Source: Ptychodera flava (lineage: Eukaryota; Hemichordata; Enteropneusta; Ptychoderidae). From it: a stretch of DNA of 64,000 bases. Below, piece after piece: positions 1-13,599 of this stretch. The stretch covers positions 26,308,247-26,372,246 of the forward strand of contig NC_091941.1 of NCBI RefSeq assembly GCF_041260155.1. Reading direction: 5' to 3'. The position numbers and the translations under genes are program-made. The notes under the pieces were generated by a model, which saw nothing but the letters and a program-made list of their open reading frames with translations, was not told the DNA's origin and made no database searches. Each line of letters opens with the position of its first letter. The first letter of the stretch is position 1.

Positions 1-294
1 TATTTTTTGAAAAATTTTGAAAGTAATCCATACGTCATATCAAATACATACCAAGTATTTTCTCCCTTCTGTTTTACATTACAATAAAAAAAGTCGTAAC
101 GATCGATGTTTGCATAAAAGAATTATTCATACACTCCCCTTACTCATGACTGTTTTTCAGGATACTAAACCATTCACTCACTCTTCTACCACTTGCGTTG
201 GCTTATTTCAGAAGTGATTTTCAGCTCGCCAACCATTTTCAAATCACAATATCACATGCGGCCCTGGTGTAGTGTACAGCAATGTAGAGTAATA

Positions 295-414
295 GAATCT
301 CACACCCCCAAGGACCTGGGATCAGATTTCTCACACGAGCCGCAGGCGAGTGTGAGACAAAATATCCCCAACGAGTGTGAGAAACTGATCCCAGGTCCCT
401 GGTGTGTGAGATTC
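295..414. repeat. Nested inverted repeat with TCTCACAC boxes
   Basis: Arms at 295-337 and 372-414 are reverse complements with a few mismatches and small indels. Inside the left half a second hairpin forms between TCTCACAC at 329-336 and GTGTGAGA at 349-356. The box TCTCACAC or its complement occurs five times within 120 bases. No target-site duplication was recognised. It may be a short fold-back element or a remnant of a larger one. Confidence 0.7.
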
Positions 415-651
415 TTTTTCTCACATGACCACAAAAGGCGTTAAATTCACATTGGACACGTACAACATTATCCGAAATCGTGAAAACTCTATCGTCTGCC
501 ACTGTACTCTGACCTGCTTACTTTGTAGTTCCGGCCCGTGTGTTACTCGTCATGCCATTGGATAACATTTTGCGCATGGAACGAAACAGACTGTTTATCA
601 TCCAATCAGAGCTCATGTAATATTTACTGCAGAGTGTGGGACTATTTCTGA

Positions 652-693
652 GAGTGTGGGATCGATTTTTCCCACACCGTCGATCCCGCACTC
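652..693. repeat. Short hairpin, arms 15 bp
   Basis: Arms 652-666 and 679-693 pair with two mismatches around a 12-base loop. The left arm's GAGTGTGGG also occurs at 632-640. The vocabulary (GTGTGGG, GTGTGAG) resembles the hairpin at 295-414, so both may belong to one element spanning about 295-720. Confidence 0.5.
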
Positions 694-1464
694 CCCGCGG
701 CCAGGAATGTGAGAAAACACTATTCCCCATAGAAAGTTTTGAGAGACAAATTTTCTCGCTTTCATCATCCACATGTAACCAGTGTACGAGCCTGTATTCC
801 CCGGACGTAGGTGTTTGACATCATTTTATAGTCAGAGAGCGGGGGATTTGACATGACTAGAAAAAATATCAAATTCTCCTGTTAATCCCTTAGCCCCCCC
901 CCCCCCCCTCCTTGGCGGAAAACATTGATAAATGTGTGCGCATGGCAGTGAGGAAGATGAGGGCTGTGATCTTTTTCAGATTCCAGATCATGTAGATGAA
1001 TGATTCATTCACTTACAATATTATGCAATCTATGTGAACAATGGTCTTTTGGAGTGAATACTTGCTAACTCTATTGATAAAAGGAAATGAAAAATTAAAT
1101 ATTACAACATTCAAAAACATAGTATTGGTGGAGAAGTTGACTTTAATGGTCGTTAACAACTGCCTTTATTGAGGACCGGCAGTTTTCTGTAAGGACCTGA
1201 AGCTTTGGCTTGGTGCATGTCCTTATGACCTGAAGCTATTTTCTCTTAATTTCGCACACTGGTGCTGGATGTAAATGCCTGGTGTGTACCTTACATGTAG
1301 ACAGTTGAGGGCTTCCCCCCTCTACTGTCTATGGTTGTATCTACATTTGTGCTCAAAAGTCAGAACACAGACTAGTCTACCCCATTTGCCCTGGACGGAA
1401 TATTTTAAAGACATAGCTTTCAGGAACTTTTTCATGCAATTGTGTCTTCCATCAAACATTTCAG

Positions 1465-4400
1465 GTTATTTGGACTGTGCAATAACTATTCCTATGTTAT
1501 CATGTTGAGTGCAGCCCATGATATTTTGAGCCACCATGCAACTCCCATAGTACCCATTTCAAATGTAAGTATATGCATGTAAGTTTTCAGCAAAGTTTGC
1601 CAACAAATTTCGTGATATCATGTGTTCTTTTTAACTTGTTCAAAATTTATTCAAGGACATAGATAAGTTCAGCTGTATCACAGTGGGTTTAATCATTCTG
1701 CATATCTGATCTACAGACATGTATTCATGCCATATTCAATAGCAAATACATTTTCAGTGTCACGTCATAACATGAAAGTATTTGTACATTGTTTTTATTC
1801 ATCATGCACAGTTTACTTGTTCCGTGTCAAAAGGTACTACAGCGACATGTGTGGAACTACTGTCTTCCCATTATAAAAATGCTAGAACCTCGGCTGACTA
1901 ACATAAATTTCATTTGAGAATACTATTTCTTTACCGTAAATGTGATGTGGACCTATATTTTGTTATATAGTGACTTTTGTGTTGAGTGGTACTGCTTAAC
2001 CAAAATCTGAGTCAAGATAAATTGCTGGAAAAATGGAAATATCATGGTATATTTGTAACAGGTGGAAAATGCAACATTGAATATTTGTCACTTCATCTAG
2101 TATCAACATTTTACACACTTATGTGTAGATGTATGCCTGTGTTAGAGCAGACAGATCTCCTTGTCACCATCAATCAAAAGTAAAGCATAAACTTGAACAT
2201 GATTTAACATATAAGTGATCCCAAAACTTGTTGAAAGTGTTACGTGCAGAGAAAACGAACAAAAGGGTGAACTCAGCAGTTAACGTTTAAACAAAATTTA
2301 TTACAAAAATAAAACTAATTGCTAAGTCAGGGATAGAGTACAAGCTTTAAAAGTGTACAGACTACTTATCTCAGCTGGGACGGCGAAGCTCCAGTCTCAG
2401 AGTTGTAACAGTTAGTCGGATGAATGAACAGTCCTTTGGCTTGCAGGCTTGAAGTTGCACAAAGTCCACAGTATAAATCCAGCGTTGGCAGTGAAGGTCT
2501 TGATAAGTCTTGAGAATGACTACTGCTGGGTTTCCAAACACATGTAGTAACACACAAGAGACACGATCCCAAAAGTCTGACTGGAAGCTGTGCACGTCCC
2601 TTTTATATACACATGCATATAAGAACAATCTAGAACTTTTATTGACATGCTAATTACTGTTCTAAAATTATCTCTCTTACACAACTAATTAAATTTCTAG
2701 AACATTCCAAACATGACTAATTGAATTCAAGGTTGTGAGGTCATTAAGGGCAGTGACCTTGAGAATGTTCTAGACTAATTGAACTCAGGTCATGATGAGT
2801 GTGGGGGGAAATGACCTACATAACAAAAGACATACTGAAGATTTATTCCAACTAAACATATGGCCTACATGAGAATTAATTTTGGTACTCTGTTCTGTGG
2901 ATTGTTTATTTCAGTCTTCAACAATAACAACTCTTTCACCAACAAGCAAGTCACCAGGCTCTCAGAGATTTGATTGCAATCCTCTGTCTTCTGGGGTAAG
3001 TGGGACACTGATATCCCTCATTTGTAGTAAGTGGAGATAGCAAATAATTTGGCCATAGTGCAGATATAACCTGAGAGCATAGATTGGATTGTGTCAGTCC
3101 ATGGATGTAAAAAAAAAGCTCTCTTGAACATCCATGGCCATTCCAGCGGGAGAACTTGCATTCTACATTTGAAAGAAACTAACATCCTAAAGTTGAACTG
3201 AAGCATAATTGAATGTGAGTAAATGCTTGTGCTGTACTTGAACACAAGTTAACCAATGCCAATATCACAGGTATCATCGTTTCTGTTGAAGAATACGTAC
3301 AACAACAACAACAAAATAGTCACTTTAGTTTATTGTCTACGACCATTTTGTACACCAGGTATCGTACATTTGATGTTCATGATGAAGTTTCCTTAAATAA
3401 TGTAAATAGTCAAGTACATTCCGTAGTAGCCTTGTACACATTAACTTTCTGTATTGATGTCTGTCTTCTGGGTTTGCATCTGTAGGTGATTTTACTGGCC
3501 GACATAATACCAACGTTGGTGATCAAATTCAGTGCCCCGCTCTTTGTCCATCACATTCCATATGGGTAAGAACACATTCTTGACACAGACCATCAAGTTC
3601 TAAACTATTGATGAGAAAATATGGAAAAAAATCCACGTAGGTATGATCAAGCTATAGATAGGCCGATATGGATATCATCCAATGAAACTCAGAGATGTGT
3701 TCATAATAGTCAAGCTTCAAGCATGACTTCAATTCAGTTTGGACATTCTGTCATATTTTTTTGTTCTCCCACAAATGAAGAAGGAACAATAGATGCATGT
3801 CTTGTTATTGCATAATTTTTGCTATTCTGTTACGCTTCTTTATTGCAATTTTATTTTATTGCAACACTGTTATTTTGCAGTATTCGCATAGCCGTGTGTG
3901 TGCTCTTTGCGGCTGCCAGTTTTCTAATGGTGGGACTCTTTGAACCTGTCTGGCTGAATATAATAGGTAAGGCAATCACTTAGTTGTCCCACTGTTTGGC
4001 AGGTAGGTCTCCATCACACCCTCACTAGTGATCACTATTGTTGCTATAGCATTTGCTCAAGTGAGAAGAAACACGCACCTGAACTCGGTCATAAACTGAC
4101 AGGACTGATGTCCTTCAATGAAACGGGGTCAGAGCCAAATGACCAAACATTACTGTCTAAATGCATGTGAAAAAAAACTTTTAAACATGGTGAAAGTCTC
4201 ATTAAACTTTCAACACCTAAGGTAGTATAGTTTTTAGTTCAAATTATTGCGATCATTTATTGCGGAGGACAATGCAACTGTGATACCCCTGTGCTTACAA
4301 TTAATGAAAATTGCCTTTGATCATATGATCATTCGTATTCTTTTTGAACTTGAGAGTGGAATTTCTTAACCTGGCACTAGAGTTTTCCCGTCACAGACCA

Positions 4401-7400
4401 GACATACCTCAACAATGGTGAAGCTCTCTATAGATTTGTATAGTTGACTAAGTAAAGAAACATTTGCCATAATCCAACTTTTAAATGTAACACTTCATGC
4501 ATTTTCACTGATCTTTTCATTTCCTTCATATCTCAGGTGTAGCGTGTGCCAGTGTCAGCTCAGGATTTGGTGAAATCACATTCCTTAGTCTGTCAGCATT
4601 TTATGATAAGTAGGTTTGTGTCAGTGATTCCCCCAATAACCCATCTTGTATAATTGCCGAACACCGTGACCAAATTTGTGTGTTTAATAATTACCAGTCT
4701 TTTCTTTTCCGCCGCCAATGCAACATTTTTCACAGGTAGTGTTAGAAATTCGTGGAGAATGACAACCAGAAAATCTGGGGAGGCAACTTGCCCAAGCAAT
4801 ACATGCGGATGTCTTGAGCGCTGTGTAACGATTGCAAAAAATTGCCAATTAATTGGTGAATTCATCTTTTGAAATGATGAAAACCAACTAATGTTTTAAG
4901 TTGTAGCCATGGTTATTTCTTTGTCATATGAACTTTAAAATAATCTGTTTTCCATTCTTAATTGACCTTTCCAGAAATGTAGTTTCTACGTGGTCTTCTG
5001 GCACTGGTGGAGCCGGTGTCTTTGGTGCTCTGTCCTATGCTGGACTAACGTCAGCTGGTCTGTCATCCAAACAAACTGTTTTACTCATGTTAGTGGTACC
5101 GTTAGCAGAGGCTGTTAGGTAGGTAGATAGATGTATTGTGGTCCTGAATCTGTAGTGGTCACTTTAGAAGGTCACATTGTTTTACATGGCCTTTACTTGC
5201 CATCATCCTCTGCATATGGTTACCCCGGCAACATGCTTGTCAATCAGCTAACCTATCACAGCTTGTTGTGTCAAAGTTATTCAAATTAGGTGCAAGCGTA
5301 TGTTTGCGAAAACATCTAGTCAATCCAGATTGGTGAAATGCTTTTTGAGCGTAATCCATTTCTGATCAATCTCTAAAGATTAAAGAAGTTAATTGGTGTT
5401 TTTTCAACTTCTAGAAACTCAGGTAGTCTAAGGACATCTAAAAGTTCAAGTAGGGTATTGTGTATACATGTATGTCATATAGGCGGTGTTTGACTCAATG
5501 TTAGGGTACTCAGGTAACTTGTTTTTAAAACCCAGTAAATTTTTGTCATCCAATTGCACAGTCTTTGCTTTAATGTACCAAGTGAGCATTGATTACAGAC
5601 GTATTGCCTGACAACATAAACTATTGGACCGAGGATCTTCGCTCACTGTTCTTGTTGTACCATACTTTCAGTTACTGGTGTCTACTAAGCAGACGTCCGG
5701 GTAATTTCAGCACTGCTGGTGACAAACAATTGCTTCACATACAAGAAAACAGTGACGATCGGGAACCATTGCTAGAGGAGAGCGGCAGAGCAAAGCCAAC
5801 TGAACACATGACAATGAAGGAAAAAATTATGCTGATAAAAGTAAGCGACAAGTTGACATCACCGACTGACTCTGTTTGCCAGTTACTGTTTGCCAGTTCA
5901 TCTCTGCCTTTTTGGCTTTTTGTCTCTGTCTCTCACCGTAAATGTGTTTGTCTGTGTCCTCAATCTCTGTCTCTCTTCCCCCTCTCTCTTCCTCTGTCTC
6001 TGTCTCTGTCTCTGTCTCTCTCTGTCTCTCTCTCTCTTTTGTAGCATATTCAACAAAAGATGAAATATAAATTCCTGGCAGTCAAAAGATATGGATTAGA
6101 TAAATGAAGGGGTTTGATCTGTATGGTAATGTGTGTACATTATATTCTCTTGCTCTACAGCCTTTGTTGAGGTTCATGATGCCGTTGATGGTTGTCTACA
6201 TTGCAGAATACTTCATTAATCAAGGATTAGTGAGTAACTTTACTACACCAGTGCACAGTTTTATCAGTTATGATTCAATGTATGTGTATTAAGCATTTCC
6301 AGGTCAATAAATGACTCATAACAGCACATGAATCAAGATACCCAGAAGTTCACAGTTACACAAGTGGTTGTGATTGTACGTTTGTGTACTATCAAGTCAA
6401 ATTATTGAGATCATTGACTGTGCCTTAGCAAGACAAGACTGTTGTTCATGTGTTTTTAGTGGTTTTCCCAGCTTTCGATTCCTAAAATGCCTTGCAGAAA
6501 ACATATTATTCTACACTTATATCGACATACTGGTGTTGATATCATAACTCTTTAATATGGCAGGATAAGGGTGCAATATCTCAGCCTTTACTGTTGGTTT
6601 TCTCATCACATTTGATTCTCTAATATTATTGCATCTTTCAATGCTTGTCATTTGTCACCACTTTATCAAACTGAAATGATTGCCTCCTCACCCCTGCTGA
6701 CCCTATCTCACACCCATATTGAGGGGAGCATTTGAAATATAAAAACTACCTGTGTTCCAAAGATCACAATATCAATCAGCCTGTAGAATTACTAGAAAGC
6801 CTGGTCTGAAAGCTGCATTTCATATAATTTCAAGGCAATGGTCAACACACTGTTACTGATCATGATTTATATATTTCTTCCCACTTCTTATCAAATTTAA
6901 TGTCACTTTACAATGATTAACATTTTTAACAAAATGTTGCAGGAAGGTCCGGGATTGCGCCCCCTCATGTGCCATAATGACAAAGGGAGGGGGGGGGGGT
7001 AAGACTGAAAGATCCGTCACTTGAAGGGGGAGCGTAGAGAGTACCCTTCAGGGATGGATATTTTAGTCTTGGGGGCTTGAAATGTATGGCTGTCACAGAC
7101 ATTCTTCGTTTCATCATTACCTATTTGATTTTCTCAGTGAGAATACTCTGTGGGAACAAATCCTCTTAGGGCTTAGTGATGAGCACCCTGGCAGTGCTTG
7201 ATAATATTCACTAGCCCCACGCTGGTTTGCCCAACAAATTGGCACAAAGTAGCCTTTAAAAGTACATTCAACAAATTTTTTTGAAGAGTAACAAAACTCT
7301 TAAATTGTAATTTTTGTCCAATACTTGTCAAAAATGTACTTCATACAGTGTTTTCTTGCTGTCAATTGGCACCAGCAAGCACATGTGATCAGGCAATGAC

Positions 7401-10250
7401 ATGATCGTGAAACTAAGCTCTCCTTTCAGGTTTGACAATTGACTCATGGCTTATCAAATAATGGAAATCCTCCCATCCAAGTCCTATTTTTTTCTAGACA
7501 ATGTCCACATGCAGTCTATTCAGGAGCAACTAAGAGATCTGAAATCTTGAAGTAAGAATTTTGTCAGCTTAATCATAATGATGTGCGGACTAATTTGGCT
7601 GAATTTACTGTAAAGGGCCATTGCAATTATCTGTGGCAGTTTCCAAATCCTTTGCAGTATAATGGGGCCCAACACGGCAACTCGCCTTTTTATTGAGTGG
7701 GGAAAAATGAACAACTGGTGGTTTTCAAGCTAAAAAATGTTAAAGTTTAAACCCAGAATCTGAGATATTGTATCATTGACCACACTTTTGTCTTTTGCAG
7801 ATTGAATTGATATATTTTCATGGGATTTGGTTAACACATGCAGAACAGTACAGATGGTAAGATGTGTGAAATCATCAGGAAATGGCTGTAATAATTTATA
7901 AACATTTGATTATTTGAATTTGAAATAAAACTATTTTTTTCATTTCATTAAAGTGGTCATTGTATCATTACTGTTTTGAACGTTGAAGTCACTTCTCAAA
8001 TTAAGAAAAGAATCATTATGTCACATGTTTTGAATATGAAATAATTTATAAAGGACAGTCTGGATTTTGTACCACAAGTACATCTTCAGATTCTTGCAGT
8101 CTTACTTCATGCTTTTTAGTGTCAGTGACGCTCAAATTTTTCCTTGGTATATGCTAATTATTGCACTTCTAGGTTTCAAGTTGACTATCAGCTGGGAGTG
8201 TTTGTTTCAAGATCTTCCGTCAATATCATCCAAATCAAAAAGATATGGATACTATCAATTTTACAGGTAACTTTGGATTTACGTGATTTTTTTAATGCTA
8301 TAAACTGAATTCATAAAAGTTGTAAAGTAAATTAAAAAGATGTAAAGTTGTACAGCTCAATGATTACATGATAAAGACTCATTTTATTATCAGGGTATGA
8401 AGAATAACAATGTTATTGAATAAATAATAAATATATCCTCTAAAATATTACATCACATTTCATGGTTGTTGTGGTTGTTGTTTATTTCATACTTGTACTC
8501 ACTTTTAACATGGCTGTCAACACTTCATAACACTAATATACCAAAGTCAATGTTAGTTTCAAAAGCAAAGTTGCTTTTTTTGAGCTTCCTTTCATGAATT
8601 TTGTTTAATATGGTAAGTTATGTGTGTTATGTGACTTCTTTAAACACGCTAAAGTACTGATCAACTGTTCATAATATCAACTGCTTGAGATTAAAGATTC
8701 ATTGAAACATTTTCCTGTCTGTACCAAAAAATCAAGCTCCATGCACAATTCTCACCATGCATGGCTGAACATAAAAGTTTTGGACCTCATGCAAGCTTTT
8801 CTAATGAAATCTGTGTTGGCAGTGTCGTTCATGTAGATAAATAAGGATAGCAGCTTTTCTTTACATTGTTGCAATGTTCATGTGTCATATTAAAGAAAGC
8901 AAGAATAGGAAAAATCCATTTTGTTAAGAAGTCACAAATTTGGCAAAGGGGTAATTTTTGACACTTGTGCAGTTATGTACCGATGTCATTTTGTACACTG
9001 AGTGACTTTAAGCAAGTATTTCATGTTTTCTTCAGCGACTTTTGTTACTTTAAGAATGATGAATGTTATATGTCAATATGATGGAGGAAGTTCATTATTG
9101 TGATGTTGTGTAGTTTTCATGTACAGAGAACATACATAAGAAAAAAGTATGTAATTTGTCCATCCACAAATATGTTCATTCATGTACTACACACAGGACC
9201 ACCTGTCATACTTATAAGTGGACGTTGAATGGCAATATATGTTCATTGCACTTTTCTTGCTCCGATTCTTTTCCAGTTCATAAATGTTGCCATTATACTG
9301 TCACAAATATTCCTTCTGTATATTCCCAACATCTGGATTCTCTTTGCCTTGGTATTCTATGAGGGACTGCTCGGAGGCAGTGCGTACGTCAACACATTTT
9401 ACAGAATAAGCATTGAGGTAAGTAGGAAATCCATAACAAGACAAGAAACAAAGTGTGCATAGCCAGAGGTCTATCATTTCTAAATGCTAATGAGTGACCA
9501 AAAATAGCCTCTTTTAAGGTAGTAATAGACACCTTGAAATTGATATGTAAACTTTTGTTTCTTCAAGGAAACTTGAACCATTTTCTTTCAAATTCAACAA
9601 TCAAAATCAGGGGGTCACCAAAAAAGTTTTGGTACTAGAGAAACAAATAACCTGGCATTTTCCAATTTTTAAATTCAAAATGGCCACTTTCTCCTGTGTG
9701 GACTCAATAAGCAAAAAAGTTATTATTTTATTTGACAGAAAACTGATTGTGAAAACTACATCTACTCAAAGAGCTAAAAATGAGCCAACACGCTCAAGCA
9801 GTAGACAGGAAAAGTATTGTAAAATTTGAGACTGAACATCTGCTCGTCTTAGGCACATTCAAAGTGTCATTTATCCCATGGTTCCACATGAAATGCAATC
9901 AAGATGACAAATGACCTGTAGCTGGCATGCGATCTTTAAGTGCCACACAGTTAATCTATACAGGATAGTGCAAAGGTCATTTCTCATTAATCTCTCAATT
10001 GATTGTGTTGTAGTCATGGAGAACTATTGCCTTTATTTTGACCAGTGTACACTGTAGTTCAAAGGAAATCACAGTACTTTCTGGTATTTTGTGTCTGTCT
10101 CTCTGAAAATACTCTTTGTATTTGTATTCCCAGGTTGAACAAGAGCACAAGGAGTTTTCCATGGGAGTTGCCAGTGTTGCCGACACCTTTGGCGTGACTG
10201 TTGCCGGAGCAGTGGCTGTACCTGTACACAACTACCTATGCAGTTTATAA
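1465..10250 (+). CDS. CLN3: CLN3 (battenin), lysosomal multi-pass membrane protein; 5' end missing
   Basis: Twelve exons read in one continuous frame: 1465-1564, 2915-2995, 3486-3565, 3881-3966, 4537-4609, 4975-5118, 5672-5840, 6161-6229, 7801-7856, 8173-8266, 9277-9417 and 10134-10250 (TAA). All introns have GT/AG ends. They encode 402 residues against 438 in human CLN3, so roughly the first 40 residues lie in an exon outside the window. Family hallmarks are visible: [63 protein letters not shown], and [14 protein letters not shown]. Hydrophobic segments are spaced as in this major-facilitator-like family. The exon at 5672-5840 carries an acidic dileucine signal (DDREPLLEE), matching the lysosome-sorting loop of vertebrate CLN3. 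Loss of human CLN3 causes juvenile Batten disease. No break was seen. Introns are 0.3-1.6 kb; one holds a solo LTR. Confidence 0.96.
2238..2825 (-). mobile_element. Solo LTR of the Gmr1-like family, in a CLN3 intron
   Basis: This 588-bp block is the reverse complement of the LTRs at 49320-49900 and 54975-55554. It starts and ends with the same TGTTA/TAACA tips and is flanked by AAAG on both sides (2234-2237, 2826-2829), which fits a short target duplication. There is no internal region, so it is a solo LTR left by LTR-LTR recombination. It differs from the two other LTRs clearly more than they differ from each other, so it is older. It lies antisense in the intron between CLN3 exons 1465-1564 and 2915-2995. 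Confidence 0.92.
5965..6042. repeat. Pyrimidine microsatellite (TCTG/TC)n
   Basis: Runs of CTCTGT and TCTC units follow the donor of the CLN3 exon at 5672-5840. Intronic simple repeat with no coding meaning. Confidence 0.85.
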
Positions 10251-11730
10251 ATGCAATATGGCTGCCAATGAACCATAGAATGCAACAGAAATATTACTCT
10301 GCATGAACACATATAGGTCAAATATCTTATCATTCAGTCTGGTAGACACAGATCAAGCCTTTAAATATTGCAGCTCTCTTAAATATGTACAGAATACCAT
10401 AGTGGTATTTTTAGAATTTTAGCAATCATCATGTTTTACTGTTGATGTATCTTTGAATCCCATATTTTAGTCTTGAAAAATAGGCATTTCTGCTGGAAGA
10501 GGTTGCAATTTTTCAAAATTTTTGAAGAGACTTTTTAACAAGACATCTGAAATTTAGAAAACTTGGTGGAACTTTTATTGCGCAATTAAATGATATAAAT
10601 TTTGTTGAACGGATATTGTAAACAGAGATAACACTGTGTGTAACTACCTCATTTTCTGATCGCTGTACCTTCAAAAGTGCAATGTTTATAGCGTGTGCAA
10701 ACATTCAAGCTTTCAATGCAATTTGCATTTTGACTGTGTCACTTGCGAACCAAATTGTCAACATTCACTCACATGATATTTGTATGATGACAATTTTGTG
10801 CTTGAATATCAAAGGCAGTTGTTGGACACAAGAAACTTTTCCACAGTGATGTACGAATGTGAAAAGAAGAGAATTGTGGGTAATTCCACATGCTGTGGAA
10901 CATTCCAGAGATGACAAAATTTTTCAATTGTAACGTTAGGCATATGTGATTGTTTGTACAACACTTTAATAATAATGTGTCTATAAGGTGGCTAATATTG
11001 TACACCAGGAAAATGTTAAACTCGACACAACACAAAATGACAAACCAGATTAAAATAAACATGTGAAGTGTTTGTATGTCTATATGATGACAGGGTATCA
11101 ACTCATTTCACATATAACTAAGTAAGTGTTGACAATATAGTGAAAATAGACGTTTTGCTCTATTGGATATACCTCAAGAGTTCATGACATTTGAAATATA
11201 TTTTATTTGTGCCATCCATTTGCTTATAAGAATTATGAAAGCCTCAAGCAGTCTCCATTTTCTCAAAAATTTACCTGAATCTGTGTATTTCAGTACAGTG
11301 TAACAGCCATTCTGGATTCAAATGAAAACACATTTAGGAAATTCTTACAGAAGTGATAATGCTTGTTCTTTGTAAACCGACAATCAACAAAGACATCTTG
11401 AAATTAGCAACTCTTCCAAAAAGTCCTTGTAATTCTTCAGCAACTAAATATTTCCTGGGCTGTTCTGGTTTCATGTCTATGCAGATCATCTGTTATGAGA
11501 TAACATTTGCATAAAGTTTACTTTCTGTGGAACCTGAAACTTTCATTTTTCTTTCTTGAATTCTTTTCATTTCTTTTGATATTCCACTGATTGTGATTAC
11601 TCAGTACTGGGTGCCATGATCTGCAGTCCAGTAATATCCAACTTCGTATGGCTCTGAAATAGGAAACTTATGTCTTGTCTGTCATGTTTATTTCCCTTTT
11701 ACTGTAATAAATCTTTAATGTTTTTTTTCC
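10251..11730 (+). other. CLN3: CLN3 3' untranslated region (probable)
   Basis: AT-rich sequence without coding signs follows the CLN3 stop. The first well-placed polyadenylation signal with a T-rich downstream stretch is AATAAA at 11706-11711, which would give a 3' UTR of about 1.5 kb. An earlier AATAAA-like site occurs near 11052, so a shorter form is possible. Confidence 0.5.
11706..11711 (+). terminator. Candidate CLN3 poly(A) signal AATAAA
   Basis: AATAAA is followed 10-20 bases later by a T-rich run, the usual arrangement for cleavage and polyadenylation. Not proven without transcript data. Confidence 0.45.
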
Positions 11731-13599
11731 CCAAAAACGTATAGTATTGTTGTGCTTTCATTTAAAGAATTATGACAGTCATATAACACCAAGGCTTTAC
11801 CATCTGATTTCCACCATTTTTAAAGTGGGATGTTTTAACGCCAGAAATCTTTACCAGTTGCAGACTTGAATTGTTTTTCTCAGAATCATAATGAACCAGA
11901 TGCTTTTGCAAAGGTTTTTGCATATGCCCCTTTAAGGAAATTTTTTCTATAACCCTTGTAAAATTTAGGTCATCAGGAAACTGATTATACTGCATTTATT
12001 GTACTTAAAGGCTTCTGGCCCATCTGCAAATCAAAAAATATTTATGATAATACAAAATGTTAAGTCTTACATAGATTTGTAGAATGATATATATGATCAT
12101 GCTCTGACTTCCTTGGAGAAAGCCTTGAAATCAAATTTACACATAATTTGTAAAAGTTCTGGTTGTTCTGTGTCCATGAGTCTTGCAAATTTACAGTGTA
12201 TTCACGGTTGAAAGTGTGCTTGGAGGCTTTGAAGGTATGCTGGTTTTAAGTTAATTTATATATTACTAATTATTTACAAACTACATGTATGTTATCGACA
12301 AATTAAGTTTACATCCTTCAGTGTATATCACAATTCAAACCCGGAATATCAGAAGTTGAGTGTTTCGAGGTTTATATAGCTCCTTTAGAGATGAAAACTA
12401 CAACAGAGACGACCATTCATTTCTGGCATATCAGTGGCCAGGCAGCCATGCACCAGAGATTGTATCTGTCTCCTACCACAGGTGCTTGGAGTTGTCAATG
12501 TGGTATCACAGGGAAGCCAGGATAAATAAACAAACAAAAAACCAAAAGCTAAAACAAATAACCAACCAATCAAACAAAACAAACGAATAAGTAATAAATA
12601 ATAAATAGACAAATAATCGACAAAAACCTGAGCAAATAAATAAAAATATATAAATAAATAGATATAAGAGAAAATGATAAATTGAATAAGAATTGAAGTA
12701 ATTGACCGAACAGCACATGCAACATATTCAAAATACTACGTCAGTGTCACTATCCACTACACTGACTGATGTAGCATTTTGAATAAATATATGTATTTTT
12801 TACTTTAACCCAAACGGGATTCGAACCCCAACACACTCACGGCAAATAAGTTGCAGGTGTTGTTCAGTCAATTATTTCAGGTCTTATTCTACTTATCATT
12901 TGCTTTTATATTTATTTATTTTGGTTTTTGATGTTTACTTATCACTTATTTGTTTGAAATGTTTCAATGGTTGTCTCCTGTGGTGGTATACGCAGAAAGA
13001 GATACACTGAACGCTCCATTCCATGTGCCTGTCAGTGGTAGGGTCACAGATCAGCGCTCAGCTATACCGTATACGCCCTCAGGCTGGCGCACAGGTACTA
13101 GGTTCGTGGTTTACGCACCTGTGGCAGTGCCCTGCCACGGCTTCAATGCATGTTGGTACTAAGTTGAAGAACTTATCTGGGATAAAGACATTTTGACACT
13201 GTGACCGTCGGAAATGGTCCGCTTTTCGTCTTTGGGTGCACCAAAATACGGGTGGGGGTGGGGCGGCGGGGATGCACGTCCGTTTTCTGTTCCCTGACTG
13301 ACCGAAGGATAGAGGGAGTACGCGCGTTTGGAAGTCCTGTCATCTGGTTTTAAATATGTCATGTGGTTGTTGGCTATGACACACCCATATTTGGTTATGT
13401 TTCGATGTCAAAGATCAGAGTTGAAAGTCCAAGCATGGGTAATTCCTTGCATTCTTGATACCTTGTGCTAGCTCTGGTTGTCAAAGCACGTTTTCATTTG
13501 TGCCATTTCGAAGCAAGTGAGTACAAGTATAGTAGTCTGTTCGATTCTTGATCGTAGGCTTGTAACACAAGGATACGATTTCTCATATATCTCTGGCTA
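11731..13599. other. Intergenic, no gene recognised
   Basis: AT-rich DNA with a low-complexity A-rich block at 12520-12665 (AAATA and AACAAA units). At 12810-12825 the minus strand shows a GGTTCGAATCC-like word resembling a tRNA B box, but no tRNA fold surrounds it. 13000-13360 is richer in GC. No open frame resembles a known protein. Confidence 0.55.
12520..12665. repeat. A-rich low-complexity block
   Basis: Degenerate AAACAAA, AACCAA and AAATAA units make up almost all of this block. It may be a decayed poly(A) tail of a retroelement on the + strand, but no element body was recognised next to it. Confidence 0.7.

Larger units (their letters stand above)
1..1464. other. Left flank, repeat-bearing, no exon recognised
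   Basis: I looked here for the missing first coding exon of CLN3 (N-terminal tail and start of the first membrane segment) and did not find it, so it probably lies left of the window. The stretch contains two hairpin-forming blocks (listed separately) and a run of 15 C at 894-908. The open frames in it have no recognisable protein similarity. Confidence 0.6.

Noticed and set aside
1275-1508. Upstream CLN3 coding exon
   Set aside because: The frame before 1465 does not resemble the CLN3 N-terminus; only the segment after the acceptor at 1464, read in another frame, does.
2366-2628. Cysteine-containing frame shared by three places (2366-2572, 49542-49772, 55196-55426)
   Set aside because: It is an open frame inside the LTR sequence and reflects LTR identity, not a host gene.
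5589-6044. 151-codon open frame as a stand-alone protein
   Set aside because: Only 5672-5840 is a CLN3 exon; the tail is translated microsatellite.
12805-12830. tRNA gene or tRNA-derived SINE on the minus strand
   Set aside because: The GGTTCGAATCC word matches a B box, but the T-stem does not pair well and no A box or cloverleaf is present at the right distance.
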